Below, piece after piece: positions 45,484 through 53,701 of a DNA stretch of 64,000 nucleotides; positions within the stretch are counted from its first letter, which is position 1, and each line of letters begins with the position of its first letter. Where the stretch lies: NCBI GenBank assembly GCA_024236215.1, contig JACKKX010000003.1, positions 372,001 to 436,000 of the forward strand, read 5' to 3'. This DNA is from Novosphingobium sp. (GTDB lineage Bacteria > Pseudomonadota > Alphaproteobacteria > Sphingomonadales > Sphingomonadaceae). A model generated the notes under the pieces. It saw only the letters and a list, made by a program, of their open reading frames with translations. It did not search any database and had not been told where the DNA came from. A program made the position numbers and the translations under genes.

Positions 45484-45954
45484 ATGATCGCCCCCAAGAT
45501 AGCCCTGCTGCCGCTGGTGGCCCTGTCCGCCCTGACCGCGATGCCTTCTGCTGCCGGAGCGCCCCCGGCGGAATACTACGCGGGCGATCCCGGGATGCCT
45601 TTTTCAGAAGCGGTGCGGGTGGGCGATCTGCTGATCCTTTCGGGTCAGATCGGGGTGGCGCCGGGCACCAATGCGCTGGTCCCGGGCGGGATTTCCGCTC
45701 AGGCGCGCCAGACGATGGACAATATCGGCGCGATCCTGGCGCGGCGCGGGCTGGGCTTTGACAACGTGGTCAAATGCACCGTGATGCTCGGCGACATCAG
45801 GGATTGGCCGGCCTTCAATGCGGTCTACACCGGCTATTTCAAGCCTGGCCGTCTGCCCGCGCGCAGCGCCTTTGCCGCGTCGGGGCTGGCCTATGGCGGC
45901 GCGGTCGAGGTGGAATGCTGGGCGCAGTTTCCTGCGCGCAAGGGCAAGTACTGA
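45484..45954 (+). CDS. RidA family protein with signal peptide
   Basis: 156 residues. A signal peptide of about 26 residues (cleaved after PSAAGA) is unusual for this mostly cytoplasmic family. The RidA/YjgF core is seen in LLILSGQIGVAPGTN, QARQTMDNIGAIL and the CTVMLGDIRDWPAFN segment; the Arg in LPARSAFAASGL is the conserved imine-binding residue. Cytoplasmic RidA hydrolyses reactive enamines. A periplasmic copy implies a different substrate. GGAGA precedes the ATG. It is 16 bp before an M19 dipeptidase, surely the same operon. Confidence 0.88.
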   Translation: MIAPKIALLPLVALSALTAMPSAAGAPPAEYYAGDPGMPFSEAVRVGDLLILSGQIGVAPGTNALVPGGISAQARQTMDNIGAILARRGLGFDNVVKCTVMLGDIRDWPAFNAVYTGYFKPGRLPARSAFAASGLAYGGAVEVECWAQFPARKGKY

Positions 45955-45970
45955 ATCAAGGGAGGGGATG

Positions 45971-47122
45971 ATGGCCCGCTTTACCAAACGGCAGGTCCTG
46001 GCGCTGGGCGGCGGTGCGCTGGCCGTAGCGGCCGGCGGCGGCTATCTGGCGCTGCGCCCCGAACCGGCGCCGATTGGATTTGCGGTGTCCGAAGCCGAGC
46101 TGGCCTGGGCCAGGGCTTTCCTGTCCGAGCACATGGCGATCGATGCCCATGCCCATCCCGGGCGCACCTTCGTGCGCGGGGCGGAACATCTTTCGGGCAA
46201 GGTCTATCTTGCCAAGCTGCTGGGCACCTTCGAGGCGACCACCGTGGCGCAAATGCGCAAGGGCGGGCTGACCGCCGCCGCTTTTGCCGCGGTCTCCGAT
46301 TTCCAGGCGCTGGGGTTCAAGGGTGAGGGGCTTGAGGCAGTGCGTGCCTTCGAGCCGGGCGAGGCCTGGGAGAGCTATCGGCGGCAGATCGCCAATCTCA
46401 AGGCGCTGGGCACCAGCGGTCTGGTTTACCCCGTGCTGGCACTGGAGGATTTTGCCGCCGCGCACCGCTCGGGCAAACCCGGGGCTTTCCTCACGGTCGA
46501 GGGCGGCGATTTCCTTGAGGGCAAGGCCGATCGCGTCGCCCAGGCCCATGCCGACGGGGTCCGCTCGATCACCCTGATGCACTACCGCACCAACGAACTG
46601 GGTGACATCATCACCGGCAAGCCGGTGCACGGCGGACTGACCCCCGCGGGCGAGGAGGTGGTGCGGGCGATGAACCAGGCCGGGGTTCTGATCGACGTTG
46701 CCCACGCCTCGGAGGCAACCGCCTTTGCCGCTGTCGCGGCCTCGGCCCGCCCGGTCATGGCCAGCCACGTTCACATCCACGGCGGTACGGCCGATCATCC
46801 CCGCTTCATCTCGCGCGAGCTGGCCCAGGCCGTGGCGGCGCGCGGGGGCGGGGTGCTGGGCGCCTGGCCGGCGGGGATCGGGATCACCGATCTGGCCGGT
46901 TTCGTGCGCCGCACGCTCGAACTGGTCGAGGCGGTGGGGATCGACCATGTCTGCCTCGGCACCGACATGGACGCCAACTACAAGCCGGTGTTCGACAATT
47001 ATGCCCATCTGCCGCAGTTCCTTGTCGGGCTGCGCCAGCAGGGGCTGGCCGAGGATGGGCTGGCCAAGCTGATCGGCAGCAATTTCCTGCGCCTGTTCGG
47101 CGAAGCCTGCACCCCTGCCTGA
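45971..47122 (+). CDS. Membrane dipeptidase (M19 family), signal-anchored
   Basis: 383 residues from the ATG at 45971, with GGGAGGGG upstream. A hydrophobic N-terminal segment (about 10-30) directs it to the membrane or periplasm. The zinc enzyme fold is shown by IDAHAHPG (HxH pair), the bridging Glu in LTVEGGD, His in MASHVHIH, and Asp in CLGTDMDAN. M19 enzymes cleave dipeptides, including D-amino-acid ones, and some act on lactam-like bonds. It is co-transcribed with the exported RidA and ends at a hairpin terminator. Confidence 0.9.
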   Translation: MARFTKRQVLALGGGALAVAAGGGYLALRPEPAPIGFAVSEAELAWARAFLSEHMAIDAHAHPGRTFVRGAEHLSGKVYLAKLLGTFEATTVAQMRKGGLTAAAFAAVSDFQALGFKGEGLEAVRAFEPGEAWESYRRQIANLKALGTSGLVYPVLALEDFAAAHRSGKPGAFLTVEGGDFLEGKADRVAQAHADGVRSITLMHYRTNELGDIITGKPVHGGLTPAGEEVVRAMNQAGVLIDVAHASEATAFAAVAASARPVMASHVHIHGGTADHPRFISRELAQAVAARGGGVLGAWPAGIGITDLAGFVRRTLELVEAVGIDHVCLGTDMDANYKPVFDNYAHLPQFLVGLRQQGLAEDGLAKLIGSNFLRLFGEACTPA

Positions 47123-47137
47123 GACTTGTGCAGACGA

Positions 47138-47169
47138 GAGGCCGGGACCCCCCGCGGGATCCCGGCCTC
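47138..47169 (+). terminator. Hairpin terminator after the M19 gene
   Basis: A perfect 10-bp stem (GAGGCCGGGA against TCCCGGCCTC) has a 12-nt GC loop. There is only a weak T-tail. It lies between two convergent genes and may serve both. Confidence 0.5.
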
Positions 47170-47196
47170 CTGGCTTCCCTCCCGGAAGCCCCGCGA

Positions 47197-48288
47197 TCAG
47201 GCGGCGATCGGGTTGCCGCCTTCCATTGCGTGGAGCACGCGCGGATCGTCGAAGATCGGGATCCCGGCTTCCTCATACTTCTTGCGCGCGGTGGGGGTGA
47301 GCAGCCCGACCCGGGCCAGCGCGGGCAGCATCAGGTCCTTCATCGCGTGGATCTGTCCCGGGGGCAGTTCCTGCATGATCCCGGCATCCTTGGCCTCGGC
47401 CATGTCCTTGAAGAAATCTTCGGGATCGATGTTGGCGTTGTAGAGCACTTCCATGAAGCCCGGATCGACCTTGCTGGCGAGCGTTCCGGTCTGGGTGCCG
47501 TTGGCGAGGATGTTGATTGCCTGGAAGGCGAAGTCGGCCAGATCCTCGCGCTCGTCCTCGGGCAGCCGGCCGATCTCCGGGCCCAGGAACGCGTGGCCGA
47601 ACGAGACGTGGCGGCTTTCGTCGCGCATCACGTTGAAGGTGATCGCTTTCAGCAGCTCGCACTGGGTGGTGCGGTACATGTTGTTGAAGGCGCCCAGTGC
47701 CAGCCCCTCGACGATCATGTTCATCCCGATCATCACCTTCTCGTAGCGGTCGCTTTGCAGCGTCGCGTCGATCAGCGCCTTGAGCCAGGGCGACATCGGA
47801 TAGACGATCGCGATCTTGTCGCAGTACTTGGCATAGACCTCGACGTGGCGGGCCTCGTCCATGGTCTGGGTCGCGGCATAGAGCTTGGCGGTCGAATCCG
47901 GCACCGAATGGGTCACGCAGGCCGCGGTCATCAGTGCGCCCTGTTCGCCGTGGAGAAACTGCGAGAGCAGTTGCGCGGTCGAATGGGCGGTGAAGGTTTC
48001 CTGCTGCGACTTCGACAGCTTGGCGAAGAACGGCATCCGGTGATAGACGTCTGAGCGATCGTTGATCATCGGCTTGGAGGGATCGACCGGAGTATCCCAG
48101 TTGAGCAACTGGTCCGAATCCCACTGATCCTGCTTGGCGCGTTTGTAGAGATCTTCCACCTTGTCGCCCGAGAGCAGGTAATCGAAGATCCAGGCGATCG
48201 CCATCGGGTTCTTGTAGATATCGTCGGGGTTCATGCTGACCTTCCAGTCCGCCTTGGGCCTGGCCTGGGTATCCACGGTAAGCGTCAT
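47197..48288 (-). CDS. Ferritin-like diiron protein (putative oxygenase)
   Basis: 363 residues from the ATG at 48288 (AAGGAG upstream). All the ligands of a non-heme diiron site are visible in the expected pattern: Glu115, then Glu145-A-R-His148, and Glu194, then Glu224-S-R-His227. The helices around them match the R2/ferritin-like fold. The adjacent 2Fe-2S ferredoxin, on the same strand 31 bp upstream, would supply electrons, so this is probably a monooxygenase or desaturase. It is not ribonucleotide reductase: no radical-site Tyr or large subunit was seen. The substrate is unknown. Confidence 0.82.
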   Translation of the reverse strand: MTLTVDTQARPKADWKVSMNPDDIYKNPMAIAWIFDYLLSGDKVEDLYKRAKQDQWDSDQLLNWDTPVDPSKPMINDRSDVYHRMPFFAKLSKSQQETFTAHSTAQLLSQFLHGEQGALMTAACVTHSVPDSTAKLYAATQTMDEARHVEVYAKYCDKIAIVYPMSPWLKALIDATLQSDRYEKVMIGMNMIVEGLALGAFNNMYRTTQCELLKAITFNVMRDESRHVSFGHAFLGPEIGRLPEDEREDLADFAFQAINILANGTQTGTLASKVDPGFMEVLYNANIDPEDFFKDMAEAKDAGIMQELPPGQIHAMKDLMLPALARVGLLTPTARKKYEEAGIPIFDDPRVLHAMEGGNPIAA

Positions 48289-48319
48289 CGCACTTCTCCT
48301 TCGATTGTCGGGGTTCGCT

Positions 48320-48643
48320 TTACAGGTATTGGCGCTGCGGAACGTGAACGACGAGCCCTTCAAGGGCGTCATCGACGCGCAGCTGGCAGCTCAGCCGACT
48401 GGTCTCGCGCCGGTCCACCGCGTGATCGAGCATCAGCTCTTCCAGCTCCTCGACCGGGGGCAGACGGCGGTACCACTCGGGATCGAACCAGACGTGGCAG
48501 GTGGCGCAGGCGCAGCACCCGCCGCAATCGGCCTCGATCCCCTTGACGCCGTTGAACAACGCGCCGTCGGCGATCGACAGGCCCGGCCTGACATCGACTT
48601 CGCGCGCGTCTCCCGCAGCATCGACATAGGAAATTCTGGTCAT
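48320..48643 (-). CDS. 2Fe-2S ferredoxin
   Basis: 107 residues with a GGAGAGGACG ribosome site. A beta-grasp start is followed by the cluster motif CGGCCACATCHVW, then a distant Cys in SCQLRV as the fourth ligand. This is an adrenodoxin-type [2Fe-2S] ferredoxin. It sits directly before the diiron protein gene on the same strand, and is the likely electron donor. The ferredoxin reductase is not in this window. Confidence 0.9.
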   Translation of the reverse strand: MTRISYVDAAGDAREVDVRPGLSIADGALFNGVKGIEADCGGCCACATCHVWFDPEWYRRLPPVEELEELMLDHAVDRRETSRLSCQLRVDDALEGLVVHVPQRQYL

Positions 48644-48764
48644 TCGGGCGTCCTCTCCGCCGCATTATTAACACCGATGTAAGTTGATGTGGGGCGCGGT
48701 CATTGACCTGAATCAAGCCGGGCCATAGCTTGGCTCGCACGGCATCCAGCCGGGCGGAGGTGGG

Positions 48765-49865
48765 GTGACGGCAAAAGGCAGCAATCGGCTCGACGCCTTC
48801 GATACCCTGCGCGGGCTGGCCGCGCTGGCGGTGCTGGGGCATCACCTGCGGCTGGGGTTCGATCCGGCGGGAACGATGATCTGGTTCGGCCAGGGCTTCC
48901 TTGCGGTTGACCTGTTCTTCCTGCTTAGCGGCTATGTCATGGCCCGCACCTATGAACCGGCCTTTGCCGGCGGAGCCGGGGCACTTGCGTTCCTGCGCGC
49001 GCGGTTCGAACGGCTCTATCCCATGCTGCTGCTGGGCGGGCTGCTTGGGGTGCTGCTGTTTGGCCTCTATACGGCCGATGGTCTGATCGTTCCGGCCAGT
49101 CTCGACTGGCCACGGGCACTTGCCGGCCAGTTCCTGCTGATCCCGTTTCTCGCCAGCGGGGGGGTGTTCGTTTTCAACAACGTGCAGTGGTCGATCGTCT
49201 ATGAGCTGATCGCCAACGCGGTTCATGCCCTGGGCTGGCGGATGCTGCGGGTGCCCACGCTGTTGCTGATTGCCGCGCTTTCGCTTGCCGCGCTGATGGC
49301 GGTGGCCTCTTTCGGGGGCAGCCTCAGCCTGGGCTGGTCGCGCGCAACCTTCGCGCTGGGCTTTGCCCGGGTCGGCTTTTCCTACAGCCTCGGCGTGGTG
49401 CTGTTTCGCACCGCGCCGCGCTGGCAACCGCTCCTGCCCCAGGTTCCGGCGTGGATTCTGGGCGCGGCCAGCGTGGTTCTGCTCGCGCTGCCCGAGCTTC
49501 CGCTCGGCAATCGTCTGCTCGGCTGGATCCAGATCGCCACGGTGCTGGCACTGATGGCAATCGTGATGCTGGCGACAACCGCCCGAGCCAACCACGCCAG
49601 CGCGCGCTGGCTGGGAGAGATGAGCTACCCGCTCTATGCGATCCACACCCCGCTGCTGGCGCTGGTCCACGCGCTGATCGCGCAGACAGGGCTCGAAGGG
49701 AGCTGGGCCGGGCGGCTTGTGCTTCTGGCGGGCTGTGCGGGGATCGCCGTGCTGGCCGAAGGGGTGGGACGCCGGATCGAGCAACCGCTGATGGCCTGGC
49801 GTGCCTCTGGCCCGGCGCAGACCGAGCTGCGCGAAGCGCGCGAACGCTATCGCGCCGCATCCTGA
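48765..49865 (+). CDS. Acyltransferase 3 family membrane protein
   Basis: 366 residues from a GTG at 48765 with GGAGG upstream. Begins LDAFDTLRGLAALAVLGHHLRLG; the R-G and H-H pair are hallmarks of the family. About ten helices follow. It would O-acylate a sugar in the envelope, such as LPS, exopolysaccharide or a glycolipid. No polysaccharide gene cluster is adjacent. The gene is divergent from the ferredoxin gene and ends 66 bp before a gene of unknown function. Confidence 0.9.
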   Translation: MTAKGSNRLDAFDTLRGLAALAVLGHHLRLGFDPAGTMIWFGQGFLAVDLFFLLSGYVMARTYEPAFAGGAGALAFLRARFERLYPMLLLGGLLGVLLFGLYTADGLIVPASLDWPRALAGQFLLIPFLASGGVFVFNNVQWSIVYELIANAVHALGWRMLRVPTLLLIAALSLAALMAVASFGGSLSLGWSRATFALGFARVGFSYSLGVVLFRTAPRWQPLLPQVPAWILGAASVVLLALPELPLGNRLLGWIQIATVLALMAIVMLATTARANHASARWLGEMSYPLYAIHTPLLALVHALIAQTGLEGSWAGRLVLLAGCAGIAVLAEGVGRRIEQPLMAWRASGPAQTELREARERYRAAS

Positions 49866-49931
49866 ACCCGTTGCGCACCACCGGCCACCGGCCTAGTCTG
49901 CCTTGACGCACATCGACTTGGGGAGACAGGG

Positions 49932-50546
49932 ATGGCCGGCTGGACGATCTGGGGCGGAGCTCTGTTGCTCTACGCCCTGTTTCGCCTGTGGTACGACAAT
50001 TGGCGCGGCCCGCTCAGCACCGCCGAGATCGACGCCTTCATGGCCGAAGTGAGAGGCCGGTTTTCGGGCAGCAACGACCCGGCGGTGCTGCGCGCCTTCC
50101 TCGAAGCGGACGATGGCAAGGAATTCGTCATGCTCAACCTCGTCAAGGTTGCGCAGGGCAAGGTGGCCGACCCGGTGACCGGCGAGCTTGTCGACGGGAG
50201 CACGATGATGCGGCGCTATTCCGACCCCTTCGTGCGGCGCCTGCTGCGGCGCGGCGGGCATCCGGGCATGGTCGGGCGCAAGGTCGGTCCCTATGTCGAT
50301 GCCTGGAATGTCGAGGCCGATCCAGGCTGGAGCCTGTTCGGGCTGATGCGCTATCGCAGCCGGCGCGACATGATCGCCATGGTCCGCGATCCCCTGTTTG
50401 CCGAGGTTCATCCCTACAAGCTGCTGGGCATTCCCACCACTTTCAGCTTTCCCACCCAGCGCCAGGTTTCGTTCTACCTGGGGCCACGGGTATGGGTGGC
50501 GCTGGTACTCGCGCTGGGCGCTGCGCTGCTGCAGCTGGCCGCTTGA
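49932..50546 (+). CDS. DUF1330-like protein with membrane anchors at both ends
   Basis: 204 residues. A hydrophobic helix lies at residues 3-17 and another at about 183-203. Between them is an alpha/beta stretch (EFVMLNLVKVA, then FGLMRYRSRRDMIAMVRDPLFAEVHPYK) that resembles the dimeric barrel of DUF1330/EthD-type proteins. The family assignment is inferred from that pattern and is not certain. Ribosome site GGGGAGAC. The neighbours are an acyltransferase and an unrelated membrane protein on the opposite strand. Confidence 0.6.
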   Translation: MAGWTIWGGALLLYALFRLWYDNWRGPLSTAEIDAFMAEVRGRFSGSNDPAVLRAFLEADDGKEFVMLNLVKVAQGKVADPVTGELVDGSTMMRRYSDPFVRRLLRRGGHPGMVGRKVGPYVDAWNVEADPGWSLFGLMRYRSRRDMIAMVRDPLFAEVHPYKLLGIPTTFSFPTQRQVSFYLGPRVWVALVLALGAALLQLAA

Positions 50547-50554
50547 ATGCCCGG

Positions 50555-51238
50555 CTATGCTCCAGCCTGACGCCCCAGTGCCAGCACCCATGCCGCAAGG
50601 ATGATCGCAACGAAGGCGACCGTTCCGCCCAGCATCAGCAGCTCATGGTTGATCGCAAGTCCCGCAAGGCTAAGCAGACCGCCGCCAGCGATTGCCGCGC
50701 CGGCCAGCTTGCGCCAGCCGGGTTGGCGCAGGTGCAGCGCGCCGATCAGCACTTCGGCCAGGCCCAGCAGGCCGAATTTGGTTCGCACCGCCGGGATCAA
50801 TTGATCGATCGTTGCCTGATCGCCGGGCAGGGTGGCAAGGATCGCAAGCAGGCGGCTGTTTTCCCACTGATCGGCCAGCGCCGCCACCACAACCGCGGCA
50901 ATCCCCGCCAGCGCCAGGCGGCGAACCTGTGCGCTCTCGCGCATCAGCGCGCCAAGCGTGAGGATCAGCAGCGCCGAATAGACCGGCACGAAGCCCAGAA
51001 TGTCGAGCCACAGCCCCTTGGTCTGCGCGGCGACCGCCTGATCGCGGCAGCCGGGCATGAACTGCGCGGCAACCTCCGCCGGATGCCGGACCATCTCGAA
51101 GGCGAGGATTGCATCGCCGCTGGAATTGCAGGCCGCTATCCCCTCGATCCGGCCAAAGCTCAGCGCAATTCCCAGAAGCGGCAGCGCCGCCACGGCGGCC
51201 AGACGCCACAGGGCGCGGGGGTCGCTTGCCAGTTTCAT
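50555..51238 (-). CDS. Polytopic membrane protein of unknown function
   Basis: 227 residues from the ATG at 51238 with GGAAGGA upstream. Five or six helices are seen. A soluble-looking loop with Cys (IAACNSSGDAILAFEMVRHPAE) lies between the first two. I recognise no family. It ends 9 bp past the convergent unknown gene at 50546 and begins 18 bp from the MOSC gene on the same strand, so it may be the third gene of the HNH-MOSC unit. Confidence 0.65.
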   Translation of the reverse strand: MKLASDPRALWRLAAVAALPLLGIALSFGRIEGIAACNSSGDAILAFEMVRHPAEVAAQFMPGCRDQAVAAQTKGLWLDILGFVPVYSALLILTLGALMRESAQVRRLALAGIAAVVVAALADQWENSRLLAILATLPGDQATIDQLIPAVRTKFGLLGLAEVLIGALHLRQPGWRKLAGAAIAGGGLLSLAGLAINHELLMLGGTVAFVAIILAAWVLALGRQAGA

Positions 51239-51255
51239 TGCTTCGATCCTTCCGT

Positions 51256-51900
51256 TCAACCCAGGGCTGCCGCGCGGCGACGCCACTCCGCGGATAGCGT
51301 ATCCAGATCGGCCAATACCCTGGTCGACCCAGGATCGCGTTTGTGCCCGCCCGCTACCAGCAGGTCAAATGCGCGCCCCACGCTCCAGTCGGGATGGGGC
51401 CGTGCGATCAGCTCCAGCGTGTCGCCCGCACAGGCCGATCCTTGCTCGATCACACGATAGTACCAGCCGCAATAGCCGGTTTTGACGACCTCGGCGGTTA
51501 CCCGCGGGTCGGAAAAACGGTGGCCCAGTTTCCAGCAGGGCTGACGTGCCTGACTGATCTCGACCAGCGCGGTGCCAAGCCGATAGCGGTCGCCGATGCA
51601 GGCTTCGGCTTCGGTCAGGCCGGAGGTGGAAATGTTTTCCCCGAAGGCACCCTCGTCGGCCAGCAACGGATGATCGCCGACGAAGCCCTGCCAGTAGGCA
51701 TAGTGATCGTGCGGATAATGGTGGATCGCCATGTCCACCCCGCCGTGATGGACCCGGTCGGCCTGTTCGTCGCCCGCCAGGCCCAGCGGGGTAACCGCCA
51801 CCGGGTCGGTGCAGGGTCGTTTGCTGATCGCGCTGGCCTCGCCATCGCGGAACGGAAGGGTTTTTCCGATATTGATGCTGCGGATCGTGAAGCGGCTCAT
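51256..51900 (-). CDS. MOSC domain protein
   Basis: 214 residues from the ATG at 51900, which overlaps the HNH gene stop (ATGA). The MOSC/YiiM fold is shown by AGDEQADRVHHGGVDMAIH, AFGENISTSGL and the QARQPCWKLGHRF stretch with its conserved Cys. Members of this family ligate sulfur or molybdenum cofactor and detoxify N-hydroxylated compounds; this copy's substrate is unknown. It is translationally coupled to the HNH endonuclease gene. Confidence 0.9.
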   Translation of the reverse strand: MSRFTIRSINIGKTLPFRDGEASAISKRPCTDPVAVTPLGLAGDEQADRVHHGGVDMAIHHYPHDHYAYWQGFVGDHPLLADEGAFGENISTSGLTEAEACIGDRYRLGTALVEISQARQPCWKLGHRFSDPRVTAEVVKTGYCGWYYRVIEQGSACAGDTLELIARPHPDWSVGRAFDLLVAGGHKRDPGSTRVLADLDTLSAEWRRRAAALG

Positions 51901-52505
51901 GCCTCCAGCTCTATGTCCCAATAGAGCCAGTCGCGCCAGGTTTCGTGCAGGTAATTGGGCGGAAAGCCGCGCCCGCGTTCCTGCAATTGCCAGGAGGTCG
52001 GGCGGATCGGTTCGAGCAACAGCGGCATGCCCGCCTGCCGGGGAGTGCGCCCACCCTTCTTCAGGTTGCACGGCGCGCAGGCGGTGGCGACGTTTTCCCA
52101 GCTGGTCCGCCCGCCCAGGCGGCGCGGGATTACGTGATCGAATGTCAGGGCATGGGGGCTGCCACAATACTGGCAGGCGAAACGGTCGCGCAGAAACAGG
52201 TTGAAACGGGTGAAGGCGGGATGTTCGCTGGGCTTCACATATTGGCGCAGGGCGATCACCGAGGGGATCTGCATGGTCCAGCTGGGCGAATGCACCTCGC
52301 GCCCATAGGAGGCGACGATATCGACCCGTTCGAGGAACACCGCCTTGATCGCAGTCTGCCACGGCCACAGGCTGAGCGGATAATAGGACAGCGGGGTATA
52401 GTCGGCGTTGAGCACCAGCGCAGGGCAATCGGCCAGATGGCGGGAGGGATCACCCTCGGCGCTGCGGAACCGGGCCGCGCGCTCGATCAGCTCCGACTTG
52501 AGCAT
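51897..52505 (-). CDS. HNH endonuclease family protein
   Basis: 202 residues from the ATG at 52505, beside a GGAGG; frames further upstream have no ribosome site. The zinc/HNH module is visible as FACQYCG, LTFDHVIPRRLGG and ACAPCNLKKGG, i.e. two CxxC pairs around the His core. The front part (LNADYTPLSYYPLSLWPWQTAIKAVFL) is conserved in this alphaproteobacterial housekeeping form. The target is unknown; it is not near restriction genes. It leads a unit with the MOSC gene. Confidence 0.9.
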   Translation of the reverse strand: MLKSELIERAARFRSAEGDPSRHLADCPALVLNADYTPLSYYPLSLWPWQTAIKAVFLERVDIVASYGREVHSPSWTMQIPSVIALRQYVKPSEHPAFTRFNLFLRDRFACQYCGSPHALTFDHVIPRRLGGRTSWENVATACAPCNLKKGGRTPRQAGMPLLLEPIRPTSWQLQERGRGFPPNYLHETWRDWLYWDIELEA

Positions 52506-52627
52506 GGCCTCCGGTAACTGGCCGGGGTTACGGTTCGGCGACAGTCCATGGACGGTATGGAGCATGGCGCGAGTCGGCGCGTCAAGCCTTGCGCCGGATG
52601 GAAATCCACAGGACAAGCCGGATCACG

Positions 52628-53473
52628 ATGATCCGCACCCGCTTCGCCCCCAGCCCCAACGGCCTGCTGCATTTGGGCCATGCCTATGCGGCGCTGGTGG
52701 CGCACGATCTGGGGCGCGGGCAGTGCGGGGAATTTCTGCTCAGGATCGAGGATATCGACGCCGCGCGCAGCCGGGCAGACTTGGCCGGGGCGATCCTGGC
52801 CGATCTCGCCTGGCTGGGGCTGGAATGGGATGGGCCGGTGGTGTTCCAGTCCACGCGGCTGGCCAGCTATGCCGCTGCTGCCGAACGGCTCAAGGAACTC
52901 GGGCTGCTCTATCCGTGCCGCTGCACCCGCGCCGATGTGCTGGCCTCGGCGCACGCGGCGGGGCCGGAAGGGCCGCTCTATCCCGGCACCTGCCGGGGGC
53001 GGAATGGCGATCCCCAAGGCGCGGCCTGGCGGCTCGACATGGCCCGCGCCGTTGCGCTCGCCGGGCCGCTCGCATGGCACGACGAACTGGCCGGGGTGCA
53101 GCAGGCGCGGCCCGAGCTGTTCGGCGATGTGGTGCTGGTGCGCAAGGATGCCCCCGCCAGCTATCACCTCGCCGCGACGCTCGATGACGCGGCCGACGGG
53201 ATCACGCTGGTCACCCGGGGCATGGACCTGTTCCCGGCCAGCCATGTCCACCGCCTGCTCCAGGCGTTGCTCGACCTGCCGGTGCCGCGCTGGCACCATC
53301 ACCCGCTGCTGGTGGAGGGTGACGGGCGCAAGTTGGCCAAGCGGCGCGGCTCGCCCGGCCTCACCGATCTGCGGGCGGCGGGCGAAGACGGCCCCGCGCT
53401 CGCCGCCGCGCTGCGCGCCGGGCGTTTCCCGGCTGGCCTTTCGCTGGGGGGCGGCGTAGAAGGCGGGGCATGA
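52628..53473 (+). CDS. gluQ: Glutamyl-Q tRNA(Asp) synthetase
   Basis: 281 residues from the ATG at 52628. It has the catalytic half of glutamyl-tRNA synthetase only: TRFAPSPNGLLHLGHAYAA, a Zn-binding CRC...YPGTC region, and KLAKRRGS in place of KLSKR. GluQRS charges queuosine in tRNA-Asp with glutamate. It overlaps the HIG1 gene by 4 bp and starts divergent from the HNH gene. Confidence 0.94.
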   Translation: MIRTRFAPSPNGLLHLGHAYAALVAHDLGRGQCGEFLLRIEDIDAARSRADLAGAILADLAWLGLEWDGPVVFQSTRLASYAAAAERLKELGLLYPCRCTRADVLASAHAAGPEGPLYPGTCRGRNGDPQGAAWRLDMARAVALAGPLAWHDELAGVQQARPELFGDVVLVRKDAPASYHLAATLDDAADGITLVTRGMDLFPASHVHRLLQALLDLPVPRWHHHPLLVEGDGRKLAKRRGSPGLTDLRAAGEDGPALAAALRAGRFPAGLSLGGGVEGGA

Positions 53474-53700
53474 CCGGTTTCCTGATCCTCATCCTCGCCG
53501 TGCTGATGGGCATGACAGTGCTCACCCTGGTTCGGGGCATTGCGGCCTTCCTGCAGGGCACCCGCGAAGATCTGGAGCGCGATGGCTCCACTGGGCCGAG
53601 CGAAATCCAGCTGAAGCAGAACAAGCTGATGTTCCAGCGCATCCTCTATCAGGGCGCGGCGATCCTGGTGGTCGCGCTGGTGCTGTTCGCGCGCAAGTAG
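53470..53700 (+). CDS. HIG1-type twin transmembrane protein
   Basis: 76 residues with two helices (about 4-22 and 58-74). The NKLMFQRILYQGAAILV stretch resembles the hypoxia-induced HIG1 domain. Homologues in alphaproteobacteria often sit near cytochrome or cobalamin genes; the function is not established. It starts in the gluQ stop (ATGA) and is followed by pduO after one base, so translation is coupled across the three. Confidence 0.8.
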   Translation: MTGFLILILAVLMGMTVLTLVRGIAAFLQGTREDLERDGSTGPSEIQLKQNKLMFQRILYQGAAILVVALVLFARK

Positions 53701-53701
53701 G

